A DNA stretch of 64,000 bases from the NCBI RefSeq assembly GCF_010731615.1, contig NZ_AP022618.1:4464001-4528000 (forward strand), in the 5' to 3' direction. Both the position numbers and the translations under genes were made by a program. The stretch is from Mycolicibacterium insubricum (lineage in GTDB: Bacteria > Actinomycetota > Actinomycetes > Mycobacteriales > Mycobacteriaceae). The number at the start of each line of letters is the position of its first letter. Position 1 is the stretch's first letter. Under the pieces are notes generated by a model. It was not told the DNA's origin, searched no databases, and saw nothing but the letters and a program-made list of their open reading frames with translations. Positions 25,160 through 33,513 of this stretch are shown in pieces.

Positions 25160-26283
25160 CCGCCACCCCCGTTCGCCGGACCCGCTGGGCGCGCAGCACC
25201 ATGGCCGCCGCACTGGCCACGATGCTGGCCGGCTGCGGCGGCGGGCTGGAAGCGCTGCCGCTGCCCGCACCCGGCCACGTCAACGCACCCATCACCATCG
25301 TCGCCGCCTTCGCCAACGCGATGAACCTGCCGGCCAAGGCGAAGGTCAAGCTCAACGGTGCCGACATCGGCGAGGTCGAGTCGATCCGGGCCAAGGACTT
25401 CACCGCCTACGTCACCATGCGGATCGAGTCCAGCGTTCCGCTCTACACCGACGCCACCGCCGAACTGCGCTCGGCGACCCCGCTCGGGGACATCTTCGTG
25501 GCCATCCGGCAGAAGCCGGTACCGGGCCAGGGGGAACGGCGCCTGCACAACGACGATTCCATTGCCTTGTCGGCGACCACGTCGGCCTCGACGGTGGAGG
25601 ACGTACTGACCTCGGCGGCACTGCTGGTCAACGGTGGAGCGATCCGCCGACTGGTGACCGTGGTCAACGGCGCGGGCCACGCGCTCGGTGGTCGCGGTGC
25701 GAAACTGGCCGACCTGCTACACGAATCGAACACCCTGGTGTCTCGGCTGAACACCCGGTCGGCCCAGATCGACGACGCCCTGCGCAGCACCTCCGACCTG
25801 GCGGCCACCCTGGCGTCCCGCCAAACGACACTGGAGGACGGCATCTCGGCGTCCGTGCCGGCGCTGGCGGTGATCGACGACAGCATCACCACGCTCACCG
25901 ACCTGGCTTCGGGCCTCGGCCGGATCACCAAACAGCTCACCCGGTTCCCGTCCATGCAGGGCACCGATACCCGCAGCATGATCGCCGACCTGAACGCACT
26001 CGCCGCCGAATTCAACGGCATCGTCACCGATCCCAAGGTGAACCTCAACCTGTGGAACCGGGTGATCTCCATGCTGAACAAGATCACCAGCGCTCCCAAT
26101 ATCCACGCCGTCGCCGACGTCCGACAATTGGCACTCGGGTCCCTGCCCGACAAGAACTACCCGGGTGACCCGATGTTCCACGGACCCGATGGCACCGACT
26201 GGCACGCCATGGTCGGCAGTCTGCGCTATTCCTGGAACGTTCTGTTGAGTCGCGTCTACGGCCCCCAGCACGAGCCCCGATGA
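25156..26283 (+). CDS. mceE: MCE family lipoprotein MceE (LprK type)
   Basis: A 375-residue Mce protein that carries a lipoprotein signal in place of a plain anchor. The lipobox LAGC puts the lipidated cysteine at residue 27. The MCE domain follows (FANAMNLPAKAKVKLNGADIG). In Mce systems the E subunit is the lipoprotein member of the hexamer. Start and stop both overlap the neighbours by ATGA, which indicates strict co-translation of mceD, mceE and mceF. Confidence 0.94.
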   Translation: MTATPVRRTRWARSTMAAALATMLAGCGGGLEALPLPAPGHVNAPITIVAAFANAMNLPAKAKVKLNGADIGEVESIRAKDFTAYVTMRIESSVPLYTDATAELRSATPLGDIFVAIRQKPVPGQGERRLHNDDSIALSATTSASTVEDVLTSAALLVNGGAIRRLVTVVNGAGHALGGRGAKLADLLHESNTLVSRLNTRSAQIDDALRSTSDLAATLASRQTTLEDGISASVPALAVIDDSITTLTDLASGLGRITKQLTRFPSMQGTDTRSMIADLNALAAEFNGIVTDPKVNLNLWNRVISMLNKITSAPNIHAVADVRQLALGSLPDKNYPGDPMFHGPDGTDWHAMVGSLRYSWNVLLSRVYGPQHEPR

Positions 26284-27671
26284 CGCGCGCGAACCCACAC
26301 CTCGCCGAACGGCTGGCCAGGATCACCGTCGACTCGGTGCGGGCGCTGGCGCGCCAACGCGTGCCGCTGTCGGTGTTCGGGCTGGTGGTGACCACGGTGC
26401 TGGCGACGGGCTACATCGCCATCGGGGCATTGGACACGAACCCGCTGCGCTCGACGATCTCGGTGCAGGTGCTGCTGCCGGAGTCCGGTGGACTGATGCC
26501 GAATCAGAACGTCACCTTCCGGGGTGTCCCGGTCGGGCACGTCACTTCGGTGGCGTTCACCCGGCACGGCGTCCTGGCCACCGCGGAGATCAACACCAGC
26601 GCGCAGGTGCCGGCGGACAGCCTCGCCCATGTCTCCGCGCTCTCCCCGGCCGGCGAGCAGTATCTCGATTTCCGCCCGCCGTCGCAGGACGGGGACTCCG
26701 GCCCGACCCGTCGGGACGTACCCCGGCTGGCCGACGGTGCGGTGCTCACCGAGGACATCGACGCCATTCCGGTGACCCTGGCGCGGCTGCTGGCGAACTC
26801 CGATGGTGTACTCGGGCAACTGGACCCGGACAAGTTGAGTGCGATCACCTCGGAGCTGCGAGTCAGCAACCAGGGCCCGGCAAAGTTGGCCGACCTGTTC
26901 GACGGCGGGTCGTTCCTTATCTCCACCGTCGCGTCGGTGCTCCCGCAGACCATGAGCGTATTGCGCAACAGCCGACAGGTGTTGACCCTGCTCGGCGATG
27001 TCACGCCGGGGCTGGATCACAGCGCCCGCAATCTGAAGAGCATCCTGACCGGGATCAACGCGATGGACGGCGGTTTCCGCACGCTGATGGCCCGCGGTGA
27101 GCCCACCCTGAATGCCATCGACGGCCTGATCGATGACAACTCCGACACCATGGTCTCGCTGCTGGGCAGTCTGACCACCATCGCCCAGCTGACCACGGTG
27201 CGCGTCCCGGCGCTGCGCCAGATGATCGCGGCCCCACGCGGTTCGGCGTTGGCGGCCATCGGCGACACCCTGCACGACGGGTACGTCATGGCCATCGCCG
27301 ATGTCTATCCCCGGTACGGCTGCGACTACCAGCTGCCCCGGCTGTCGCCGTTCGTGGCCAGCTACCCGGAGCCGTACCTCTACACCTACTGCACCAATCC
27401 CGACCCGGCGGTGCTGGTCCGCGGCGCCCGGAACGCACCGCGGCCACCCGGTGACGACACCGCCGGGCCGCCGCCCGGCTACGATCCCCTGGCCCAGGCC
27501 GTACCCGCGCCCAAGGTCAAGAGCCTGATGCCGACTCCCTATGGCGGCAGCCTGTTCCCGTACCCGCTGCCCGCCGATCCGCCGGACTATCCGTTGCCGC
27601 CGAATTGGCCCGGGAAACCGCCGGCGGACTACGTCGAGCCGTCGCCCTCCCCCCGCCCCACGGACAACTGA
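26280..27671 (+). CDS. mceF: MCE family protein MceF
   Basis: A 463-residue Mce protein with a hydrophobic anchor at about residues 30-50 (VFGLVVTTVLATGYIAIGAL), the MCE domain (LLPESGGLMPNQNVTFRGVPVG) and a long helical segment. The Pro-rich C-terminus includes PPDYPLPPNWPGKPPADY. It closes the core set of six Mce subunits. The tail probably reaches into the cell wall. Confidence 0.93.
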   Translation: MTRANPHLAERLARITVDSVRALARQRVPLSVFGLVVTTVLATGYIAIGALDTNPLRSTISVQVLLPESGGLMPNQNVTFRGVPVGHVTSVAFTRHGVLATAEINTSAQVPADSLAHVSALSPAGEQYLDFRPPSQDGDSGPTRRDVPRLADGAVLTEDIDAIPVTLARLLANSDGVLGQLDPDKLSAITSELRVSNQGPAKLADLFDGGSFLISTVASVLPQTMSVLRNSRQVLTLLGDVTPGLDHSARNLKSILTGINAMDGGFRTLMARGEPTLNAIDGLIDDNSDTMVSLLGSLTTIAQLTTVRVPALRQMIAAPRGSALAAIGDTLHDGYVMAIADVYPRYGCDYQLPRLSPFVASYPEPYLYTYCTNPDPAVLVRGARNAPRPPGDDTAGPPPGYDPLAQAVPAPKVKSLMPTPYGGSLFPYPLPADPPDYPLPPNWPGKPPADYVEPSPSPRPTDN

Positions 27672-27684
27672 AAGGACGGTGCCC

Positions 27685-28350
27685 GTGACCGTGAAGCTTC
27701 TCAAACCTGCCGATTCCGCCGATGTTTTCGACCTGGTGGAAACCGCCGACGCCGACGACGTGGCCGACGGCGCCGCCCCGGAGGGCGAGGACGACGAGCT
27801 GGCCGAGCTCGACCAGCTCGACGATCTGGACGCCTTGGAGTCCACGGCGCCCGGGAAGGTGCGCGGCCGGCGCTGGCTGCGGTATACCGCCGTGATCGCC
27901 CTGGCTGTGATGTTCTTCGCCGCTGTAGCGGCCGCTGGGTTCTTCGGCTGGCAGTACAAGCAGCACAACGAGATCGATAACGCCGGGCGGGCCGCCCTGG
28001 CATCGGCCCAGGACTTCGTCGTCGCGCTGACCACCATCGAAACCGGTGCGGTCGACCAGGACGTCGAGCGGGTGATCGCCTCCTCCACGGGCGAATTCCG
28101 AGACACCTACAGCCAATCGGCCAGCCAACTCCGGCAGGTGCTCATCGACAACAAGGCCACCAGCAAGGGCACGGTTATCGACTCCGCGATCAAGTCCGTG
28201 TCCAAGGACCGAGTCGATGTGGTGTTGTTCGTCGACCAGTGGATCTCCAATGTCACCAGCCCCAAGCCGAGGATGGACCGAAGCCGGGTCTCGGTGACGA
28301 TGACGCTGGTGGACGGCAAATGGCTGGCCAGCAACGTCGAACTCAAGTAG
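27685..28350 (+). CDS. Mce-associated membrane protein
   Basis: A 221-residue protein with a very acidic cytoplasmic N-terminus (residues 20-50 are mostly Asp and Glu), one membrane helix at about 65-87 (VIALAVMFFAAVAAAGFFGW) and an outer domain resembling the Mas/Omam family and the NTF2 fold (STGEFRDTYSQSASQLRQVL, then VSVTMTLVDGKWLASNVEL). Such proteins stabilise Mce complexes. GTG at 27685 is chosen because AAAGGA sits 8 bases upstream; the GTG 6 bases earlier is too close to that site. It lies 13 bases after mceF. Confidence 0.85.
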   Translation: MTVKLLKPADSADVFDLVETADADDVADGAAPEGEDDELAELDQLDDLDALESTAPGKVRGRRWLRYTAVIALAVMFFAAVAAAGFFGWQYKQHNEIDNAGRAALASAQDFVVALTTIETGAVDQDVERVIASSTGEFRDTYSQSASQLRQVLIDNKATSKGTVIDSAIKSVSKDRVDVVLFVDQWISNVTSPKPRMDRSRVSVTMTLVDGKWLASNVELK

Positions 28351-28360
28351 GGGGACGCCG

Positions 28361-29074
28361 ATGAAAACCCTCCGAGGCTTCACGGTGACGGCACTGCTGG
28401 CGGTGGTGGCCGCCGCGGCGGCGCTGCTTTCGGAGCCGCCGGCGGCGCACGCGGCGGACTTCTTCGCCGTACCCGGGGTGATCGAGGGACAGAGCCCGGA
28501 CACGCTGGGCGCGTGGAGTGTTCACTACGAGCGCGTCGGTGGCGGTGATCCCGGCATCGCCGAGACCATCAACGGTCACATCGACGACAAGGCCAATGAA
28601 CTCGTCCAGAAGGCGACCTGGGACGGCTCCACCCGGCGGCCGTGGACATTCGATGCGAACGGCACTGTACGGTTCACCACGGCGGTGTCGGAAATCTTTG
28701 TGACCCAATATGACACCGCCGAACCGCACATGCCCATGCAATCGGTGGCCGGCCTGGTGCTCGACCCCCGGACCGGAAATCGGATCACCTGGGACAATCT
28801 GTTCGTCGACAAGACCGCCGGGCTCCTGGCGCTGGGCAATGCAACCGAGACCGCGGTGGCGTCGGTGGCGGCGCCGGAGGCCGTGCGAGACTTCAAACGG
28901 CGGAGCGAATTCGCACCCATCGACATCAACTTTCCGGCCTGGGTTCCCACCCCGGCCGGAATCGAACTGCACTTCCCGGAATTTCAGTTCGGCCGTGGCT
29001 TGAAAGTCATCACCGTCCCCTGGGCCCGGGTCGCCGATCAGGTTCGACCAGAGTTCGCCACACTCATGCGTTGA
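28361..29074 (+). CDS. Secreted protein, DUF3298/RsiV-like
   Basis: A 237-residue protein with a signal peptide (TALLAVVAAAAALLSEPPAAHA, cleavage likely after AHA near residue 31). The mature part ends with TPAGIELHFPEFQFGRG and KVITVPWARV, which matches the C-terminal fold of DUF3298/RsiV-like extracytoplasmic proteins. GGGGA precedes the ATG by 6 bases. Its place between the Mce-associated gene and the TetR regulator implies an accessory periplasmic role in this transport system. The function is unproven. Confidence 0.7.
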   Translation: MKTLRGFTVTALLAVVAAAAALLSEPPAAHAADFFAVPGVIEGQSPDTLGAWSVHYERVGGGDPGIAETINGHIDDKANELVQKATWDGSTRRPWTFDANGTVRFTTAVSEIFVTQYDTAEPHMPMQSVAGLVLDPRTGNRITWDNLFVDKTAGLLALGNATETAVASVAAPEAVRDFKRRSEFAPIDINFPAWVPTPAGIELHFPEFQFGRGLKVITVPWARVADQVRPEFATLMR

Positions 29075-29124
29075 AATCACCAGCAGCCCAGGTTGAAAAC
29101 CCCAGCAGTCACAGAAGGAGCACG

Positions 29125-29736
29125 ATGCCGACATCCCCGGCGGTGTCCACGGCCACCGACACCGAGGAGACCGATCGCGGCAACCAGATACTGGCGGCCG
29201 CGAACGAGTGCTTCATCCAACTCGGCATCGCCCGCACCAGCGTGCAGGACGTCGCGCGGATGGCCAACGTGTCACGGGGCACGGTCTACCGCTATTTCGG
29301 CGATCGCACCGTACTCATCGAGGCGGCCATCGAGTACGGCGCCCAGAAGCACTACCGGCTGATGGAAGCGGCGATGTCGCAGAAGCGCACGCTGGCCGAA
29401 CAGATGGGCGCGATGGCCGAAGCCCACGCCTTGGTTCTGCTGGAGCATCGCACCCGCAACCGGCTGATGTCCGACGACAGTGAGCTGATGCGTCACCTGA
29501 TCGCCGACGGCGACAGTGCAGTCCGCCGGTCCACCCAGTTCCTCATCCCGTATGTGCGCGACGCCCAGCAGCGTGGCGAGGTCGGCGCGGCCGTCGACGT
29601 CGAGGCGGCCAGTGAGTGGCTGGCCCGCATCGTCTACTCGTTCTCCACCGTCAACGAGGCCCTGACCTTCGACATGTCCAATCCCGAGACCGTCCGGCGC
29701 TACGTCGAGAAGTTCGCGGTGAACGGCTTGCGCTGA
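29125..29736 (+). CDS. TetR family transcriptional regulator (mce operon)
   Basis: A 203-residue TetR regulator. The helix-turn-helix is TSVQDVARMANVSRGTVYRYF, at about residues 37-57. The ligand domain is all-helical with no recognised subfamily mark. AAGGAG sits 4 bases before the ATG. It is the last gene of the mce operon and probably represses it by binding the 25-bp palindrome at 18504-18528. The natural inducer may be the imported lipid or its CoA ester. It converges on the 29751-30194 gene. Confidence 0.87.
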   Translation: MPTSPAVSTATDTEETDRGNQILAAANECFIQLGIARTSVQDVARMANVSRGTVYRYFGDRTVLIEAAIEYGAQKHYRLMEAAMSQKRTLAEQMGAMAEAHALVLLEHRTRNRLMSDDSELMRHLIADGDSAVRRSTQFLIPYVRDAQQRGEVGAAVDVEAASEWLARIVYSFSTVNEALTFDMSNPETVRRYVEKFAVNGLR

Positions 29737-29750
29737 CCGGATCCCGTCGC

Positions 29751-30194
29751 TCAGCGCTCGTCGAGCGTCTGCCCCGAGCTCATCTTGACGGCGGCGTTGA
29801 CATTGGCCTTCTTGTCCTCGCCCTCGCCGCGGTCGGCCGCCTTGCGGCGCCGAGCGACCACCTTGTCAACGGTGCCGTTGAGCCCGGAGCCCAACGGGAA
29901 ACCGAGGTACTGGGTCAGAAAGACCGCCATCTGCTTGAGTTCCTCGCCGGTGAGCTCTTCGTTGAGCAGCGCGGCGTTGACCTGGATCTCGGCCAGGTCC
30001 TGGCGGCCCACGGCGGTGACCGCGGCCAGCGTCATGATGCGTTTCTCCCGCATGGACAGTCCGGGCCGGTTCCAGATGTCGCCGAACAGGTGATCAACGG
30101 TGAGATCGAAGTACGGGTCGCCCTCGATGTTGGGCATCTCCCAGCCGTAGACCTCGTTCATCTTCGCCAGGCCCTTGGCCCGCTGTTCGTCCAT
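29751..30194 (-). CDS. Carboxymuconolactone decarboxylase-like protein (Rv0771 type)
   Basis: A 147-residue CMD-fold protein. The core MREKRIMTLAAVTAVGRQDL and LTGEELKQMAVFLTQYLGFP is the helical CMD signature. It has no cysteine at all, so it is not an AhpD-type peroxidase. The C-terminal 35 residues are charged and probably flexible. It is the last gene of a minus-strand operon with two dehydrogenases and aldA, in the same order as M. tuberculosis Rv0768-Rv0771. The role is unknown. Confidence 0.83.
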   Translation of the reverse strand: MDEQRAKGLAKMNEVYGWEMPNIEGDPYFDLTVDHLFGDIWNRPGLSMREKRIMTLAAVTAVGRQDLAEIQVNAALLNEELTGEELKQMAVFLTQYLGFPLGSGLNGTVDKVVARRRKAADRGEGEDKKANVNAAVKMSSGQTLDER

Positions 30195-30197
30195 CCC

Positions 30198-31052
30198 TCA
30201 CTCCTTCTCGTGCGGCACGCCGAGTCCGGCGGCCAAATTGTCCAGGGCCACCCGGGCCAGCGGCAGGTCCACACCCACCGAATTCCCCAGGCCCAGCGCC
30301 AGACTCAGGTCCTTTTCGGCCAGGCCCCGGGTGTGGACGAACATGTCGTAGAGCCAGTGATCGGGTGCCAGTGGCGCGGTGTCGTCGCGCAGGATGATCG
30401 CGCCCGGCCCGCCGCTCTGGGCGTCGGAGTGGCGTACCACCCGGCCGAGCTTCTGCAGGTCGATGCCGGCGGCCTCGGCCAGGGCCATCGCCTCACACGA
30501 GGCTGCGAAGCCGATGAACGTCAACATGTTGCGGGCCAGCTTCATCCGGGTTCCCGCTCCCGGTTCACCGGCACGCACCACCAGCGACGCCCACTTCTTG
30601 AACACCGGCTTGACCGCGGCGAACGCCTCGTCGTCGGCGCCGACCATCACGGCCAGCTCGCCCTTGCCGGCCGCACCGGCGCCGCCACTGACCGGGGCAT
30701 CGACGATGTGAATCCCCCTGGGCCGCAGCGCATCGGCAAGTTCGGCCGCGGTGTCCGGCTCGATCGTGGAGTGGATCGCGATGACGGTGCCGGGCGCTGC
30801 GTGTTCGGCGAGTTCGCCGACCACCGTGCGCACCTGGGCGTCGTTGAGCACCGTCACGCTGATCACGTCGGCGGCGGCCACCTCGGCCACCGAGCCCGCG
30901 CATACGGCGCCCAGTTCTCCCAGCGGCTCCATGGTCTCGGCCCGCACGTCGAACACCACCAGACCGCCGGGCCAGTCCGCCAGCCGCTGGGCCATCGGTG
31001 CGCCCTGATTGCCCAGCCCGATGTAGCCGAGTTTGATCTCACCGTCGGTCAT
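30198..31052 (-). CDS. NAD(P)-dependent dehydrogenase, 3-hydroxyisobutyrate dehydrogenase family (Rv0770 type)
   Basis: A 284-residue beta-hydroxyacid dehydrogenase. It shows LGYIGLGNQGAPMAQRLA (dinucleotide fold), DAPVSGGAGAAGKGELAVMV (substrate loop) and GTRMKLARNML with the catalytic lysine. The ATG at 31052 overlaps the SDR stop (ATGA). Family members oxidise 3-hydroxy acids or reduce semialdehydes. Clustering with an aldehyde dehydrogenase and an SDR suggests a short oxidation chain. Confidence 0.87.
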   Translation of the reverse strand: MTDGEIKLGYIGLGNQGAPMAQRLADWPGGLVVFDVRAETMEPLGELGAVCAGSVAEVAAADVISVTVLNDAQVRTVVGELAEHAAPGTVIAIHSTIEPDTAAELADALRPRGIHIVDAPVSGGAGAAGKGELAVMVGADDEAFAAVKPVFKKWASLVVRAGEPGAGTRMKLARNMLTFIGFAASCEAMALAEAAGIDLQKLGRVVRHSDAQSGGPGAIILRDDTAPLAPDHWLYDMFVHTRGLAEKDLSLALGLGNSVGVDLPLARVALDNLAAGLGVPHEKE

Positions 31053-31801
31053 GAGCGGATGATCTGTCCGCCGTCGACGTTGAAGATCTGGCCGGTGATC
31101 CACGACGCCTCGTCCGACAGCAGGAACAGGCACATGCCGACCAGGTCCTCCGGGGTGCCCATCCGGGCCAGCGGCAGGGTCTGCACGATCTGCTTGACGA
31201 TGGCCTGCGGGGTGGTGGTGCGGTTGGCCTCGGTGTCGATCGGCCCGGGCGCGATCGCATTGATCCGGATGTTGCGCCAGCCCAGTTCCCGGGACAGCTG
31301 CTGGGTCAGGCCGTTGATGCCGACCTTGGCCAGCCCGTAGAAGTTCGAGTACACCCAGGCCGCGGTGGAGGACTGGTTGACGATGACACCGCCGCCGCGG
31401 GCCTCCATGTGGGACACCACCGCCCGGCTGCACAGCAACGCACCGTCGAGGTTGACGCTCATGAACTTCTGGTAGTAGTCCCACGGGACGGTGAGCAGCC
31501 CGTCGAGCTTCATGCCGCCGAAGATCGCGGCGTTGTTGACCAGGAAGTCGATGCCACCGAGTTCGGCGACCGTCGCCTCGGCCATCGCGATGCACGAATC
31601 CGGGTCGGAGACGTCGACCTGCACGGCGATGGCGCGCCCGCCGGCAGCGTTGATGGCCTCGGCGACGCTGCGGGCTCCCTCGATGTTGATGTCGGCGACC
31701 GCGACGGCCGCGCCTTCGCGGGCCAGCGCCTCGGCGTAGGCCTGTCCGATGCCACCGCCGGATCCGGTGACGATCGCTACCTTGTTCTCGAATCGCTTCA
31801 T
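31049..31801 (-). CDS. Short-chain dehydrogenase/reductase (Rv0769 type)
   Basis: A 250-residue SDR with IVTGSGGGIGQAYAEALA, FLVNNAAIFGG, NQSSTAAW and YGLAK (catalytic tyrosine and lysine), ending in the typical GQIFNVDGGQIIRS. It sits in the aldA operon, 40 bases after aldA. The expected activity is oxidation of an alcohol or reduction of a ketone; the substrate is unknown. Confidence 0.88.
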   Translation of the reverse strand: MKRFENKVAIVTGSGGGIGQAYAEALAREGAAVAVADINIEGARSVAEAINAAGGRAIAVQVDVSDPDSCIAMAEATVAELGGIDFLVNNAAIFGGMKLDGLLTVPWDYYQKFMSVNLDGALLCSRAVVSHMEARGGGVIVNQSSTAAWVYSNFYGLAKVGINGLTQQLSRELGWRNIRINAIAPGPIDTEANRTTTPQAIVKQIVQTLPLARMGTPEDLVGMCLFLLSDEASWITGQIFNVDGGQIIRS

Positions 31802-31841
31802 TCTTCTCCTCGAATGTGCTTGTGCTGCATTGCTGGTCGGT

Positions 31842-33314
31842 CTACTGCGGCGCCAGGGTGGCGATCACCTTGGTCTCCAGGTACTCCTCGAATCCAGCGA
31901 CGCCCATCTCCCGGCCGTTGCCGGACTGCTTGTAGCCGCCGAACGGCGCATCGGCTGCGTACCAGACGCCGCCGTTGACGTTGACGGTGCCGACGCGCAG
32001 CTTCGCGGCCACCGCGGAGGTCCGCGCCGGGTCGGTGCCGAAGACGGTGCCGGACAGGCCGTAGGGCGAGTCGTTGGCGATGGCCACCGCGTCGTCGTCG
32101 CCGTCGTGGGCGATGACGGTCAGTACCGGGCCGAAGATCTCCTCGCGGGCCACCCGAGCGGAATTGTTCAGTCCGGCAATGACGGTCGGCGAGATGAAGA
32201 ATCCCTTGGGCTGGTCGGCGGGGCGGCCGCCACCGCAGGCGAAGCTGCCGCCCTCGGCGAGCGCGAGATCCAGGTAGCCCTGCACCCGGTCGCGCTGGCG
32301 GGCGGAGATCAGCGGCCCGCAGATGGTGCGCTTGCTGTTCGGGTCGCCCGCGGCCAGACCGGCCATGGTGGCCGCGGCCGCGGCGACCGCGTCGTCGTAG
32401 GACGCCCGCGGCACCACCAGGCGGGTGGTGATGGCGCAGCCCTGCCCGGCGTGCATGGAGGTGGTGAACGCGGCCATCGAGCACGCCGCGGCCAGGTCGG
32501 CGTCGTCGAGCACGATGAACGCCGACTTGCCGCCCAGTTCCAGGAACACCTTCTTGATGGTGACCGCGGCATCGGTCATCACCGCGCGGCCGGTGGCGGT
32601 GGAGCCGGTGAACGACACCATGTCCACCCGCGGGTCCTGACTCAGCACCGCGCCGACGGTGTGGTCGCTGGAGGTGACGATGTTGAGCACCCCGGGCGGG
32701 AAGTCGGTGTGCTCGGTGACCAGCTCACCCAGCACCGCCGCCGCCCACGGGGTGTCCGGTGCGGGCTTGAGCACCAGGGTGTTTCCGGCCGCCAGCGCCG
32801 GCCCGATCTTGGCGAGGTTGATCTGGTGCGGGAAGTTCCACGGCGTGATGGCTCCCACCACGCCGACGGCCTCCCGGGCGATGGTGCGGTTGCTTGGCAT
32901 GCCCTGCGGCGTCGCGAAGCCCAGATCGGTTTTCCAGGAATAGTTTTCGGCGGTATCGGCGCAGAATGACAGGTCGTCGACCGGGCCTTCCAACTGGCCG
33001 CCGGAGGTCAGCATGCGGGGTGCCCCGACCTCGGCGATGGTGAGCTCGCGCAGTTCCTCGATGTGCTCGCGCATGGCTTCGCGGAGTTGTCGGATGCAGC
33101 GGACCCGAAGCTCGGTGTTGGTCGACCAGTCGGTGTCGTCGAAGGCGCGCCGGGCGGCCTCGATCGCGGTCCCCATGTCCGCCGTCGTCGCATCGGCGGC
33201 CACCCCCAGGGTGTCCTCGGTGGCCGGGTTGATGGTTGGGAACACGCCAGCGGATCCCGCCACCAGCTTCCCGTCGATCAAGAGCTTGGATTCCCGGTCG
33301 GCCAGTAACGCCAT
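31842..33314 (-). CDS. aldA: Aldehyde dehydrogenase (AldA, Rv0768 type)
   Basis: A 490-residue NAD(P)-dependent aldehyde dehydrogenase. The catalytic cysteine is in MHAGQGCAITTR and the glutamate in FLELGGKSAFIVLDD; ITPWNFPHQINLAKIGPALA and FTGSTATGRAV bind the cofactor. The ATG at 33314 is preferred over a GTG at 33326 because GGAG lies 6 bases upstream and the MALLADRESKLLIDGKL start resembles the M. tuberculosis protein. It is divergent from a TetR gene, with two matching operator-like sites between them, and heads the operon that ends with the CMD-like gene. Confidence 0.92.
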   Translation of the reverse strand: MALLADRESKLLIDGKLVAGSAGVFPTINPATEDTLGVAADATTADMGTAIEAARRAFDDTDWSTNTELRVRCIRQLREAMREHIEELRELTIAEVGAPRMLTSGGQLEGPVDDLSFCADTAENYSWKTDLGFATPQGMPSNRTIAREAVGVVGAITPWNFPHQINLAKIGPALAAGNTLVLKPAPDTPWAAAVLGELVTEHTDFPPGVLNIVTSSDHTVGAVLSQDPRVDMVSFTGSTATGRAVMTDAAVTIKKVFLELGGKSAFIVLDDADLAAACSMAAFTTSMHAGQGCAITTRLVVPRASYDDAVAAAAATMAGLAAGDPNSKRTICGPLISARQRDRVQGYLDLALAEGGSFACGGGRPADQPKGFFISPTVIAGLNNSARVAREEIFGPVLTVIAHDGDDDAVAIANDSPYGLSGTVFGTDPARTSAVAAKLRVGTVNVNGGVWYAADAPFGGYKQSGNGREMGVAGFEEYLETKVIATLAPQ

Positions 33315-33341
33315 CTGCGGCTCCACACTTTCGTCACTATC

Positions 33342-33354
33342 TGGACATGTGTCC
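33342..33354. promoter_or_regulatory. TetR operator-like site 1 (aldA side)
   Basis: TGGACATGTGTCC contains GGACA-TG-TGTCC, a perfect 5-bp inverted repeat. The same core recurs at 33500-33513. The site lies 28 bases upstream of the aldA start. The neighbouring TetR protein is the likely binder. Confidence 0.65.
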
Positions 33355-33469
33355 GATGTCTACCGGGTGCAAGATATCCAGAATTCGACCCGGACCGCAA
33401 GACCTGACCCATCAGGATGACGATCTTCCCGATAAATATGCAGGTAGTCGGCCAATATCGGGGTTTGGC

Positions 33470-33488
33470 TTGCCTGTCGCACAGGCAA
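33470..33488. promoter_or_regulatory. Inverted repeat over the TetR -35 box
   Basis: TTGCCTGT-CGC-ACAGGCAA is a perfect 8-bp inverted repeat. Its first six bases, TTGCCT, lie 18 bp upstream of TAAATT (33494-33499) and can serve as the -35 box. It may be a second operator for a different protein, because its sequence is unrelated to the TGGACA sites. Confidence 0.5.
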
Positions 33489-33493
33489 TCGGA

Positions 33494-33513
33494 TAAATTT
33501 GGACATGTGTCCA
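33494..33513 (+). promoter_or_regulatory. TetR -10 box and operator-like site 2
   Basis: TAAATT (33494-33499) fits the -10 pattern. It is followed at once by TGGACA-TG-TGTCCA (33500-33513), a perfect 6-bp inverted repeat that shares its core with the aldA-side site. The GTG at 33507 lies inside the site, 7 bases after the -10 box, so transcription start, translation start and operator coincide. This is a classic arrangement for autorepression. Confidence 0.65.

Noticed and set aside
29751..30194. AhpD-type peroxidase for the CMD-family protein
   Set aside because: AhpD activity needs a CxxC motif; this protein has no cysteine.
33417..33506. ATG at 33417 as the TetR start
   Set aside because: This would put the -35, -10 and operator inside the coding sequence, and the added residues do not resemble a TetR N-terminus.
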